64,000 nt of DNA, from the NCBI GenBank assembly GCA_021234155.1, contig JAJEKV010000110.1, positions 3,006,338-3,070,337 on the forward strand, written 5' to 3'. The notes under the pieces are model-generated. The model ran no database searches. It was not told where the DNA came from and worked only from the letters and a program-made list of their open reading frames with translations. This DNA comes from Isoetes taiwanensis. Lineage: Eukaryota > Streptophyta > Lycopodiopsida > Isoetales > Isoetaceae. Positions 1-10,054 of the stretch are shown here, piece after piece. Position 1 is the stretch's first letter; every line of letters starts with the position of its first letter. A program made the position numbers and the translations under genes.

Positions 1-1500
1 AACCCCTCATTCCCTCTGTCTGCCCGGTCTATCCTTTTTATCGACACGGTGGGGTGCAAGCTTCCTCATGTCTATCTAGTGGAGCAACAATGTCCTTCTT
101 GTACCACAACACAAAAGTCCCCCGACTTCACCCATTTTTTCTATTTCCAATTGGGAATTGGTAGCGATGCTTGTCCATCCGAACATTCACAATTGAAGCG
201 ACAACCATACCCTCGGGACCCGATCCGAATTGTGATGGCTTCGAAATTGTGGACTCTTCCTTACGCCACCTTTTTCCCCGGCAGATCTGGCGGAATTACA
301 TCAGCCATCCTCCAAACAAGAGGTCGTGAATAAGCGGCGACGCGATCCTAGTGGCGTGCTTAATCGCGTGATCATAAACCACTACAAAAATATGAACTGA
401 AAAATAAGAAATGGTCACGACTTTTCGCCACCGCGATCTTATCGAGCATGGGTAAGAACGCGATCGCTTATTTGCAAGCATTCACACTAGCTCGTTTCAA
501 TAAGAACTTCGTGCAAATCAAATTTCGAGGCTAGCTAGTGGGTTCAACTCAAAGTTATCGATATCTGGGAGTTCTTTGGTCAATAGCAAGTGTAGATGGT
601 TGAAGGTATCGCGACCGCGATCTCGTGGAGCACCAAAGTTAAACGATTGACTTACAGAATAAGGCATTACTCCTACCTCCACGAATCACGGTGTTTTAGT
701 GTCATAAAAGCGGTGTTTAGTTTCATCCACATAGAGAAAGAAAGCATATACTTGAAACACGTTTACATTGTATAATAAACACACGAGTGCACATTTTGCT
801 TAGAACATCTATTTTTACATAGTTGCAACAAAGTATCGGGAGGTATCTTATCAATCCATGCAATACATAGTGAATGTTAGTGCGAGACTCGGAGGTTGCA
901 GTTATAATTGAAATTCAGTGCATTACTCATACGTTGAGTTCACTTCAGTGAGGGATATGCATCAGAATAGGCCTTTTACCTCGGCAGAAACCCTGAATTT
1001 GATGCAGTTGCAGAATTCCGAGTGTGTAGTGGCGGATTGCAAAGCGGATTATCAGGCGCCCTCGTCGGCGCCTTCAATGGATCGCGGAATTGCGGCAAAT
1101 CCTTGCCCAAACTTGGCCCGGCTTAGGGCTCAGCGCCTCGAAGATCTTGCAAAACAATGAAATTTGAATTGGCTTTTCCGCTTTCGAATTGGTTTGTTCT
1201 CGAATTCAAATTTTGCGATCATTGTCCGGTAAAGTAAACGGATATTTTGGAGGCATTTATGGTGGATAAAGTGTCGGTCGAAATTATGACCCGAAATTGA
1301 GCGTGGGCGTCAAGTGGATAAAGACCTTTCGCGACGGGTTCGCGGCCTTTCCGGACGGGTATATTCGCGACGACGCATTAATGTCGGGGAATAAATACAG
1401 GCGGCGGCCCGGTAATTATTGCTGCCGGCGTCAGACGACGCCATTATGGTCGGCACGCGTTTTTTCAGCGCCATCATGGGGCGGGCATTTAATTTCAGCG
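1..1500. other. Unassigned non-coding stretch
   Basis: No protein family or RNA gene is recognised here. Short open frames (for example 49-333 and 918-1160, +) show no familiar motif. The notable content is several copies of a GC-rich near-palindrome built on TCGCGRCCGCGA, the best at about 608-623, with degenerate forms near 337, 427, 460 and 1328. CACTACAAAAAT occurs near 380, but no transposon structure accompanies it. Confidence 0.5.
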
Positions 1501-1509
1501 GCAGCGTTC

Positions 1510-1668
1510 TATAAATTGAAACTCAAAACATTCAAAACTAATTTCTACTCAGCGATTTCATTCAGCCCTGGCGCGCCGACCTCCGGCTCCCAGACCCACT
1601 CAAAAACCCATATTTTTCTTGAGCCCGGGCCCGCGATCCCATGGCACCTAAGGACTCCCTCAGAGAAG
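1510..1668 (+). promoter_or_regulatory. Candidate TATA box and possible first exon
   Basis: A TATAAATT sequence lies at 1510-1517. About 130 bp downstream is an ATG in strong Kozak context (CCATGG, ATG at 1641), which opens a 28-base frame reading MAPKDSLRE up to a GT dinucleotide at 1669. This resembles a promoter with a short first coding exon, but no downstream exon could be joined to it. It could equally be part of an LTR or chance. Confidence 0.2.
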
Positions 1669-1691
1669 GTATTTTCTAACATTTCAGCTCA

Positions 1692-1715
1692 GCAAGATCG
1701 CGGCCGCGATCTTGC
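1692..1715. repeat. Perfect 24-nt palindrome with a NotI core
   Basis: The 12-base arm GCAAGATCGCGG is followed directly by its exact reverse complement, giving a perfect palindrome centred on GCGGCCGC. Degenerate copies of the same palindrome recur at about 608, 1756, 1831, 1909, 2033, 2079, 3754 and 5936. Function is unknown. It may be a protein-binding site or a repeat of a decayed mobile element. Confidence 0.7.
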
Positions 1716-1737
1716 CTACTAGAACTTCTATTGTTTT

Positions 1738-1935
1738 CATAAGTATAGATGCTCAGCAAGATCGCGGTGCGGTCTTGCTTGATAGGTTTTATAATTTCTA
1801 GATAGCGGTCTTCATAAGTGTAGCTGCTCATCAAGATCAGCGACCTTGGTCTTGCTTGATTGGTTTTATAATTTCTAGATAGCGGTCTTCATAAGTATAG
1901 CTGCTCATCAAGATCGCTGACGTGATGCGGCTGAG
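1738..1935. repeat. Tandem repeat, 75-77 bp unit, about 2.6 copies
   Basis: Units start with CATAAGTRTAGMTGCTC at 1738, 1813 and 1890. Each carries a degenerate form of the GATCGCG palindrome followed by a TTTTATAATTTCTAGATAGC segment. The third copy is partial. The perfect palindrome at 1692 sits just upstream, so the palindrome is an integral part of the repeat unit. Confidence 0.75.
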
Positions 1936-2326
1936 CATAGATTTTCTTTATTGCGATGTTCATCAGTACTAGTGTAGTAGGTCATTAGTTTCGCGACAGC
2001 GATGTTTTCTTGCCGTGCTTAAGTGCTACACAAAGTCGCGGCCGCGATTGTGTGGAGTTCTATTTTAGCTGCTTGGCAGGATCGCGGTCGCGTTTTCTCT
2101 ACAGATAGTTTAAACCTTTTTATTGCACCACATTATGCACGACCTACCGGGCACTCACTCACTGAGCTTTTGTTTACGGACACTTGCTCTCTTCCCGAGG
2201 ACCGGATGTCGAGCCGGTCCATATTATAACCCCTTCCAATGAAAGGAAATGGTGTATCGAGATTACCTGCGGGCTATACCGCACATTAAGGGTGTCGCAG
2301 AAAAGGACACATGCTCGTTTAGCAAT

Positions 2327-2975
2327 TTGGAAAAAAAGCTGAGGACGTTGAACAAGTTGGCATAGTGGTGGCAATGTGGGAAGGCACGAAGAACAATGTG
2401 CAAGATGCCATCATATGCAGCATTGAGGACCCACAAGCATTGCAGTTTCTGGAGTACATTTTGAAATGGCGCAATTATGACCCGTCTTTGATGACAGCCA
2501 GCAAAATGAACAAGCCAGCCACAGGGAAAAACGTCCCGACGTCAGCTAAGGGGTATGGCTGGTTGTTGCCATCCTATGAATCTCTCTCTTTGTCAGGTAT
2601 AAAGGGAAACAGAGACATATTGCTCGGGTTCTCGACATGCAGAAATGGTTTTGTCTGAGACAAAAGCCTCCGGGCTGTGCCTTGAAAGCGGTTCGGGACG
2701 AGAAGATGCCCTCCGTGATGGACACCAATTGGCTAAGAGCCGTGGCCAAGAAAAAGAGTGTGAAGCCTATTGCTACTTTGGGAGAGACCTCAGCACCAAA
2801 AGAAATTGCTCAAGAACCACAATCCACGATAAACCCCTCCGGTATTGTTAACCCTACTCTTCCTATTGCTATGAAGGCCCCAGATAGCAATACATCTGGT
2901 GGATTTATTCCAAAAAAATTCCCTCCTTTCAAAATTAGCCTTAAGAATCTGACACCTAATGAGGATAGCCCTTGA
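2327..2975 (+). CDS. Unidentified ORF remnants
   Basis: One frame runs to a stop at 2658 and is open upstream to about 2327. It includes the stretch QDAIICSIEDPQALQFLEY. A second frame (2637-2975) overlaps it and reads through a lysine/proline-rich stretch ending NLTPNEDSP. Both have protein-like composition, with few rare residues and mixed charge, but I recognise no domain. The overlap in different frames would fit one coding region split by a frameshift near 2640. No start codon or splice site can be chosen with confidence. This could be host gene debris or part of a mobile element. Confidence 0.25.
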
Positions 2976-5124
2976 GCCATAGTTCTCAAACCCCCCCTCG
3001 ATTCTGAATGCCTCCTCTAAACTAGCATTGACATGGCCCCAAGCACCACGCCATTCGGTCGAGTTGAAGTTCAATCGAAGAGGGCATAAGATGGCGAGCA
3101 AACCACTCGGAAGCTTGAGCGGTTCAAAGGTTCTACCCCTTAGGGGTTAATTGGTTTACAAAGATTTCTATTTTTGATTGTGAACTGCACCAGCAAACTT
3201 GACACACGAGAATGCGGTCAAATGACCATGTTCAAACTACGGTTAAAAGCTTCAAGACATACCCGAGAGGTCCTCACCCTGCTGGCGTCGTTCCGTTTGA
3301 CCCAATTACCGGGTAACTAATTCTTTATCTTTTGGACACTCGTTATGTAGATTTGATCGGCGGTTGTCTATCTTTTCGAGGAGGAGGGTGACATGGAGCA
3401 ATCCAGAAGATTTGAAGGGCAAGAAATTTTATATTATTTCTGGCAACCACAGTATTTGTCGCTGCACAACTCCTTTGTTCGGTCGTCGGCGAGTTCGAGC
3501 AACAACGAGAATTTGCCAAAGTATATGCTAGAAGAAGATCGAGGGTGCTGAGCGGAAATCTTCTGGACAAAGGAATATATAGAGTTGAGTATTCAATGCA
3601 GCGGTAATTGCAAAACAGGTGTAGAGAGCCAGCCGATTGAAAAGCGCAACAACCGTCCATCGGCACAAGGCTTATGGTTGCCCTCCACAAGGACCTATAG
3701 GGACAGCTAAAACTTCAGCTTGGAAGGTATTTATTTGTTTTCTACTCGCCAAGTTCGCGGCCGCGATCTTGATGACCTTGAAATTGCTTCTGCAGGATTT
3801 CCATGAAATTGCAACGACCACCTTGAAAGTGCGGGGAGCTTAAGGATGAAAAGCAATTCATTTTATGGATGAGAAGGTTTTCAAGAAGTTAATGGAAGTT
3901 GCTTGGCACGTGGGTGAGTCGTAAACTTCGGTGGCGATCATGGTGAGTTTCGGACAAGCCATTCAAAGACTTCTTTAACAAGACCTGGCTCCGGTTTGCT
4001 ACGAGGTATGTCGAATCTGAGTTGTCACGGTTGCTTTCGATGAGATTATAGAAGGCAAGACCTATTTAAAGGTGCAAAAGGTTATAGCGGGAGATTTGAT
4101 TGCGGACAACGACTGGCCCGACATCAGAACCCTCACTTTTATGAGGCGCGAAATCTTGTCTTATGCCTCAAATTTGCTGCAAAAGGTTTTCGATAGGTTG
4201 GGAGGAATTGCTTCGGGCTTTTTCGATTTCTTTGAGCGAGAGAATCTTGGATATATCGGAATCTGCGTCTGAATGCGTGAAGGCTAACTATAACAAGGAT
4301 CATACACTAGGTAACCTACCAGTAGCCTTTTTGGAGCCAATCGGGGAATATTCTAAAGCCGGAAGAGGCTAGAAAAAGAAAGGAAAAGAAAAATATTGTC
4401 ATAGCGGTGACAAAGGATGGCATCCTACTTCCTCCCAAGTGTCGAGGAGAATCGACGACGATATTTATTGACATCAGAGGGATAAACAAGGTATGGGATT
4501 GCAAGAAATACATGAATCTATTTACAAGGATAGCTACCATGACGGATGCCAAAGTTTATCACTTGGTCATTATCATGCTTCGGTGAATTTGCCCAATTGC
4601 TTATGCGGTCGGAAGCAAATTGAGGCGGTGGCTACCTATCTTTAGGTTCCTATGAAGAAATGGGATGGGAGAGCAAAAGAAGGGTGAAAGAACATCAGTA
4701 CTTTATTAGTCATATGTGCGTGCCGGGGGTGATGTTGTTGCCTTTTGTGCAACCGAGTTGGAGCTTCACCTATCTCCACCGCGGCAAGGCTCTAAGTCAA
4801 CACCATTGCCTCCAATGCCGCTAACAGGGTAATGAGGATGCCGGCGAGAAGATAAAAAGAAATATCGGACTCTTTTTTACAGGCAAACCAAGATTCAAAT
4901 GGCGGCCAATGGAAGGAGATCTTGTATTGAAATGCCACCTGAAAACCTCCTATGCCTACCATATTGTTGAGCGGTTTGGTGCCGGTGATGGTTGTGTTGC
5001 GGATTTCTTTTAAATTTTGGGGCGGCTTCGTGTTGCTCTTATGCAAGGCAAAAAAGCGTGGCTTTCGAAAGTTCGAGGTAAAGTGTCTTGGTTTCCTCGA
5101 GGCGTTCTTGGAAGCGCTTGATAA
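2976..5124. other. Long stretch without a recognisable gene
   Basis: Only short, mutually inconsistent open frames occur on both strands, and none carries a motif I recognise. A half-palindrome CGCGGCCGCGATCTT of the 5' repeat family sits near 3756. Sequence composition is similar to the flanks. Confidence 0.5.
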
Positions 5125-5670
5125 GATGGCCAATCCAAGTCCGATGGGTTTGAGGAAGAGCCGAAGCGAGAGAATGTTGACCCTGATCCAGCTCAACCCG
5201 ACATCAGTATCACCCAAAACACAGATCTATCAAAGTTGGATTCCATTTTGGAAAACCTCGATGCTAAGTCCTACGAAGAGAGAATGCAAGAAACAAAGCG
5301 CTTGCTTGAAGAGACGGAAAAAGGTATAGAAGCCCTGGAGCCCACTTTTCAGAAATTGAATGCACTTAATGAGAAGCTTGATGGGTACATGCCTTTCTTG
5401 ACAGGCGAACATAAGTTTGAATACGTGGGCGTAGAACACATGGAAACAGACCCAAAGCACATGGAAGCAGACCAACAGCACATGGACATTGACCAAGATG
5501 AGGTTCTTGGGTCACAGGAGCATCAGGTACACAGCAAGAAGCAGAAGCTCTATCATCCACATCAGAATGCTACTGCTGCGGAGCTACTGCAAAACGAACT
5601 TATAGGCGGGAGCAGTGCAGTGGACAGTGAAGAATGGGAGCCTGATTCACATCTGCGGCGCGCATCATAA
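5125..5670 (+). CDS. Acidic coiled-coil-like ORF, unidentified
   Basis: The frame is open from just after an in-frame stop at 5122 to the stop at 5668-5670, about 181 codons. The first ATG is at 5284. The middle is rich in Glu/Lys/Leu with heptad-like spacing (residues such as ERMQETKRLLEETEKGIEAL), suggesting a coiled coil. It is followed by three short repeats based on HMExDxxHM (about 5440-5500) and a basic patch KKQK. The upstream part continues in another frame (ALDKMANPSPMG), so the 5' end is probably frameshifted. It could be a host gene fragment or a transposon accessory protein. No family is assigned. Confidence 0.35.
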   Translation, partial: DGQSKSDGFEEEPKRENVDPDPAQPDISITQNTDLSKLDSILENLDAKSYEERMQETKRLLEETEKGIEALEPTFQKLNALNEKLDGYMPFLTGEHKFEYVGVEHMETDPKHMEADQQHMDIDQDEVLGSQEHQVHSKKQKLYHPHQNATAAELLQNELIGGSSAVDSEEWEPDSHLRRAS

Positions 5671-6355
5671 GCGCCATGGGTGTTGTAGTTCGAGATCCGC
5701 AGGTTATTGAGGAGATGGACACAACACAAGCTATGGAATTGGGTAGAGAGCATGTCAATCGCATGGCCAATGAAATGGGTGTGATACGATCAAGTATCCA
5801 AACACAATCAGAATAATTATCTCCTTCAATCAGTAATTATGTTGTATATTACTTCCTTCAATGGAAATTTTTGTTTCGAAAACTTTGGTTTTGTCTTTAC
5901 CCATATCTTTTACCATATGTTTAATGCTAAAAATAATCGCGACCGCGATCCTCTGTAGCAATTACATGGCTTTAAATACTGAATTTTGTGTGATATCCTT
6001 GCTCCTCGGTACCTTCTTTTAACACAATGCTCTCATATGGTTTTAATAAAAGGCACATTCTTTCGTCTCCTTTCAGCTGCGAAACATCGCGTTCGCGCTT
6101 CTTGCGAGAAGTTTTCACACTCCCTCCTACTACGTTATACTCGCGGTGAACCTCTGCATTAGCAGTAAAAACTATATTTCCGAATAAGACTGAAGCATTT
6201 GCAGAATTTGTGCAAAAAAACGCCAACTTTTACTCAATTGGTAGTAGTTTTTGCACTATATGGCTACCCGCTAACCTATTTCATGCTAAACGAGAATTCC
6301 AAATTTCTCTAATTAATGAATTCGTGCTTATTTGGGAAGAGACTGCAATTTGCAG
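5671..6355. other. Intergenic sequence
   Basis: I see no gene. A clear copy of the 5' palindromic motif (ATCGCGACCGCGATCC) lies at about 5936-5951, and a weak one near 6085. The sequence immediately before 6356 looks intronic (AT-rich, ending TTTGCAG). Confidence 0.5.
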
Positions 6356-6531
6356 ATGGAACACCTATCTCAGAGGAGGATTATGCAAAGATAATGAAGG
6401 TTTTGGAGGACGAGAAAGTTAATGTTCCGTGGCAGAAAGGAGACATTGTGCTGTTGGATAATTATGCTGTACTTCATGGTAGGGAGGGTCGCAAATCCAC
6501 TCGAAGGATTCTAATATCATTAACTAAATAA
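6356..6531 (+). pseudogene. Terminal exon of a TauD/clavaminate-synthase-like oxygenase
   Basis: After a splice-acceptor-like TTTGCAG, the frame reads GTPISEEDYAKIMKVLEDEK, then a PWQKGDIVLLDNYAVLHGRE segment, and ends SLTK before a stop at 6529-6531. This matches the C-terminal part of plant Fe(II)/2-oxoglutarate-dependent oxygenases of the TauD/TfdA superfamily (clavaminate synthase-like proteins). In that family the conserved segment has the form PWQKGDxLLLDNxAVLHxR and supplies the distal iron-binding His and the 2-oxoglutarate-binding Arg. Only about 58 codons are present. I found no upstream exon carrying the proximal HxD motif, so this is either a truncated copy or the last exon of a gene with very long introns. 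The family identity is clear, but the substrate is unknown. Confidence 0.75.
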
Positions 6532-6920
6532 ATTGTTGTATAAAGTCACTAAAGTGATTAAGTGTATAGTTTTCTATGCATAAATTTAAACTAGCAGCTT
6601 TTATCACAATAACATTGCACTTTCATCTTTAGTTGTCTATGCAGTCGCTGGTCATGTTCTCAACTTTTTTGGAGCAACTTGTCATCAGGATGTAGTCTGA
6701 AGCATTCGTTGTCGTTGTAAAGACTTCTCATAGCATTACATGGCTGGGCTTGCCAACTGGCTGCAGCATAATAGTCTGGCTCGCTTATTCTCTTTAATGG
6801 ATATCATTCAAGGAAATCGTGTACAAGAATCTCCTATATCTGGAATATGAAACACATATGCTGATATTGGATACTTAGGAGTCACTGCCATGCTAGCAGC
6901 TATTGAGTTGAGACAGATGA

Positions 6921-7994
6921 TTATATATCACCATCCCATAAATCAAATGGAGTCTTGTATGGGCTGGTACTCTCATTGATTTTCTTGAAATCATACACCA
7001 CTATCCATACATCGAATGGAGTCATGTATGGGCTGGTACTCTCATTGCAAAACAGGAATCCATCAAGTAAACGTCCTTGTTCCAACTTCATAATCTTGTC
7101 ATGGTCTTCTCGTGTTTTTCAAATCAAATATGTTAAAGTTCTCTGATAGCCTTGACTCGTTGTAACTCTTGAGAACAACAATATTCCCCCTTTCTAACTT
7201 CGACCTGAGTGAGACCATTTTAGATCACAGTGGTATATGGATCTTATTATTTATTTTGGCGTAGAGGTAAAAGATGTAACTGATCATGAATATACCTCGG
7301 CAGAGGTCTTTCCATATTTGTTCGCAATCTCGGCAATAATTGATTTGTCTATATCATACTTGCTCCCAACGTAACTTGTAATGCCACCTAATGGAGACCA
7401 TGCTGCCAATCTTATGTTGACACTATCACAATATTCCTTTAGGCGTCTTTGTTGTCAAGTAGGGTGGATCTCAACCTGTGCTCGGCCTCACAGGCCAGTG
7501 GACCAAATAAAGAACAACATATTGCAGCTGCAGCTTCCTAATTTAGAAAGGCAAAATAAAAACATCCTTAAACAAGAGGCCACAGTCTTTTGCGCAACTA
7601 TAAAACATAAACAGTACATAATTTACCCTAAACTGCTTTTCAGTGCAGCAAGAACTTCATCATGTTCTGTAGACCAAAGTTTTGTAGGAACAAAAATTTC
7701 CTCTCGCTTTACTGGTCCACATGAGAATGCTTCTGCAAGGACTTCTCCAAGGCAAGCTTCTGTACCATAAAAGTTGCCAGTATCAAAATGTCTATAACCA
7801 ATCTAGCAGCATATAAACAAATGCTTGTGTTATGTAAAGAACTAAAAGAAATGGAAGTGATACAGCAAATTATGACTGACATTGATTACATATAAAATTG
7901 AGCTCCTGAGCTCAAGCCTGTTTGACCCTGTGCCAAAGGCTATGGATGGAATTAGGCTGCCAGTATTTAGACGTAATGCTTTCATGTCTTCCAT
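6921..7994 (-). pseudogene. Aldo-keto reductase pseudogene, four exon pieces
   Basis: Reading on the minus strand, exon 1 starts at an ATG (7994) with RLNTGSLIPSIAFGTGS and ends near 7890 before GTAATC. Exon 2 (7802-7627) reads GYRHFDTGNFYGTEACLGEV and contains the catalytic Asp and Tyr of the AKR fold, then KREEIFVPTKLW. Exon 3 (7537-7296) reads KLQLQYVVLYLVHWP, then jumps directly to VEIHPT, stop, QQRRLKEYCDS and AAWSPLGG. The last exon (about 7215-6921) reads VVLKSYNESRLSENFNIFDL, frameshifts, then reads EDHDKIMKLEQGRLLDG and ends LWDGDI. Plant AKRs are about 315-330 residues. Here the segment between HWP and VEIHP, which holds the substrate-loop WRAME...SNF part, is missing. A TGA replaces the usual Trp after HPT, and the last exon has a frameshift. 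These enzymes reduce aldehydes or ketones with NADPH in the cytosol. Confidence 0.85.
6936..7046. repeat. In-frame 69-bp duplication in the AKR C-terminus
   Basis: The segment coding for NESTSPYxTPFDxW on the minus strand occurs twice, with starts exactly 69 bp apart (7046 and 6977). Because 69 is divisible by three, the duplication keeps the reading frame and adds 23 residues before the canonical AKR terminus LWDGxI. Confidence 0.85.
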
Positions 7995-8906
7995 TCGCTT
8001 CTATAATCGCACGGAAATATCAATGACCTCGAAATTCTTGCATCAAACAATAAGACAATCTTATCTTTAAACCTGTAGACTATCATGTAATTGAATAACT
8101 GCACAAACATGTAGAAAGGGATTTCTTCTATATCATTTCCCTTGTTGTATATTGGCCATATATTTATCAGAATGGTCAAGGCCAAATTATAGAAATACTA
8201 TGAAAATAAGGCCTCATCAATTACCAAAAACATTCATTCCATGGGCTAGAGGAACCCATTACCTTTGTTGTTCCTCTGCTGAAGGCCGGATCGTTGAGAA
8301 CATACAAATAAAGGGAAATTAAAACCAAAATGGAAGTTGGGTCGCGGATGGAAATTGGTTCATCAATTCAGCAGATGAAGCAGGTCAGTTAGAGTTCTGC
8401 GTTCTGTTACCTGTTTATTTTCATTCCTACTACAGAGCTTGCAGGGTTCCTGTCGGGTCTGCGCGGAGCTTGCATAGCTCACCTCTGTATCAAAAGGTCG
8501 GATCTACACCAAAAGTCCTTCCATTTTGTTAGGGAGTAATCGGCGCAGCCAGTCCCTTACAACAAGCAATTATACGATGATGACGAGGAGGTTAACCTTG
8601 TTCGGGAAATTTTTCCCCTATTATATGATTTTTTCCTACACTTTAAAATCTTACAAGGCAATTTCAAAAATTTGCCTACATTTTTCCTACACTTAATCTG
8701 ACAACGCAATTTCAAAAATTTGCATACAAATTCTTACAAAGTTCAAAGTAGACCAACAAGTTTCCTACAATTTAAAATTTGATTCAGAAAGTAGTTTTCG
8801 CTGAAAAGTATATTAAAAATAGATTCATAGCTGAACAACTTTAAAATTTGATCCAAAATCTGATCCAGACAGTATTTTATACCAGAATACAATATAATTA
8901 GCATGA
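7995..8906. other. Intergenic sequence with a short direct duplication
   Basis: I see no gene. At 8631-8729, a roughly 51-bp unit containing TTTTTCCTACACTT and GCAATTTCAAAAATTTGC is present twice in tandem. The sequence is AT-rich up to the CATGA target site at 8902. Confidence 0.55.
8902..8906. repeat. Target-site duplication, left copy
   Basis: CATGA immediately before the LTR start matches CATGA at 12015-12019 immediately after the other LTR. This is the 5-bp duplication expected from integrase. Confidence 0.9.
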
Positions 8907-9635
8907 TGATACAATTGAAGAAACTACAGTGATATTACAATCAATACTAAAGCAATGAGTGATCAAAAGAAAGCAAGATTCTATTATTCAAAAATACACA
9001 AACGGCTTAGAGCCGAAACAACTTGATAAGAGCTCCCTTATCCACCCAACCGGCCTCAAGCATGCACAGGAAATCGTTATCCTGCCACCAACAAGGATCT
9101 TCACTCCTAACAGGAGCAAGGCGGTGCTGGCAAGGGCTGTGGCTGGGATGGCAGTAGTCTAGAGCATGACCAAAGGCGGATAGCAGGGCTAAGTCGGAAG
9201 CTTTAGGAATAACAGAGCTTAACAAGGCTGGATCGATTGATTGAACGCTAGCTTTCTCACTTATTTATACAGACTAAAAGGCCTGCTTCCGGATTGCCTT
9301 TCTTACTGCTGATAATAGCTTCTTAGAAAAAAGAACAAAGGGAATCAAACAAAGGGGGAATCATCCGGAATAGCTTGGGTGCTCCCTTTTTCGGCTGAAA
9401 ATAGATAAAGGCTGACAAATAGAGGCAAATCGGCTTAAAATAGGAGAGATTCGGCGTTGCTTCAGCAGATCCGGCAGAACTGGTTAATCTGTGACGATTT
9501 TGTTCCAACAATTCGTCATCCCGTTATCAGCCATATTATTACTTTAGGCAAATATATTTTCCCTAAAGGTTTCCATGCGCCCTTGCCATTAAATCTTTGC
9601 TGGCTTGAACCACTCCCCCGAGCCGCTCTGTATCA
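8907..9635 (-). repeat. LTR, 3' copy in element orientation
   Basis: The repeat is 729 bp, starts TGATACAATTGAAG and ends CCGCTCTGTATCA. It differs from the copy at 11286-12014 at scattered single bases and has the same length. Confidence 0.92.
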
Positions 9636-9651
9636 AGTCCTTCCCTTCTTT
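9636..9651 (-). promoter_or_regulatory. Polypurine tract
   Basis: On the minus strand the bases immediately before the 3' LTR are GAAAGAAGGGAAGGACT, a purine run of the kind that primes plus-strand DNA synthesis in LTR elements. A second copy of its core, AGTCCTTCCCTTCTT, lies at about 9727. Confidence 0.7.
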
Positions 9652-10054
9652 CAGTCGATCGACCTCGATCGCTCTATAACCCTGAAAGAAATTCCATCAA
9701 AACCTTTGTCATGAAAGAGGTGTTCTAGTCCTTCCCTTCTTAGGGCCCATCTATTTCCCCTGAGAATGTTCTCTTTCTGATCCTTCAAGGCAGGGTCCGC
9801 ACTTGAATAGAAAAATCTCCATGTTGATCCATCAAGCAGGCGTCCCTCGCTTGAACAGCCATGGCATTCTCAGCCCTTTCTGATATTCCAGGTAGGTTCC
9901 CACCCCTACTCGGACAGAAAGTAAATTCCTTTCTAACAAGAAAGATAGTTTCCTTCCATTAGGAAGCAATAAAAATTTTCATTCTATTCAAATAAAGAAA
10001 AAAGATCACACATATTCAGATAGTTATGCATAACCTACTAAAACTCAAACCAAA

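Noticed and set aside
380-391. CACTACAAAAAT as a second CACTA terminus
   Set aside because: It has no subterminal repeats and no partner end at a plausible distance. A 12-base match can occur by chance.
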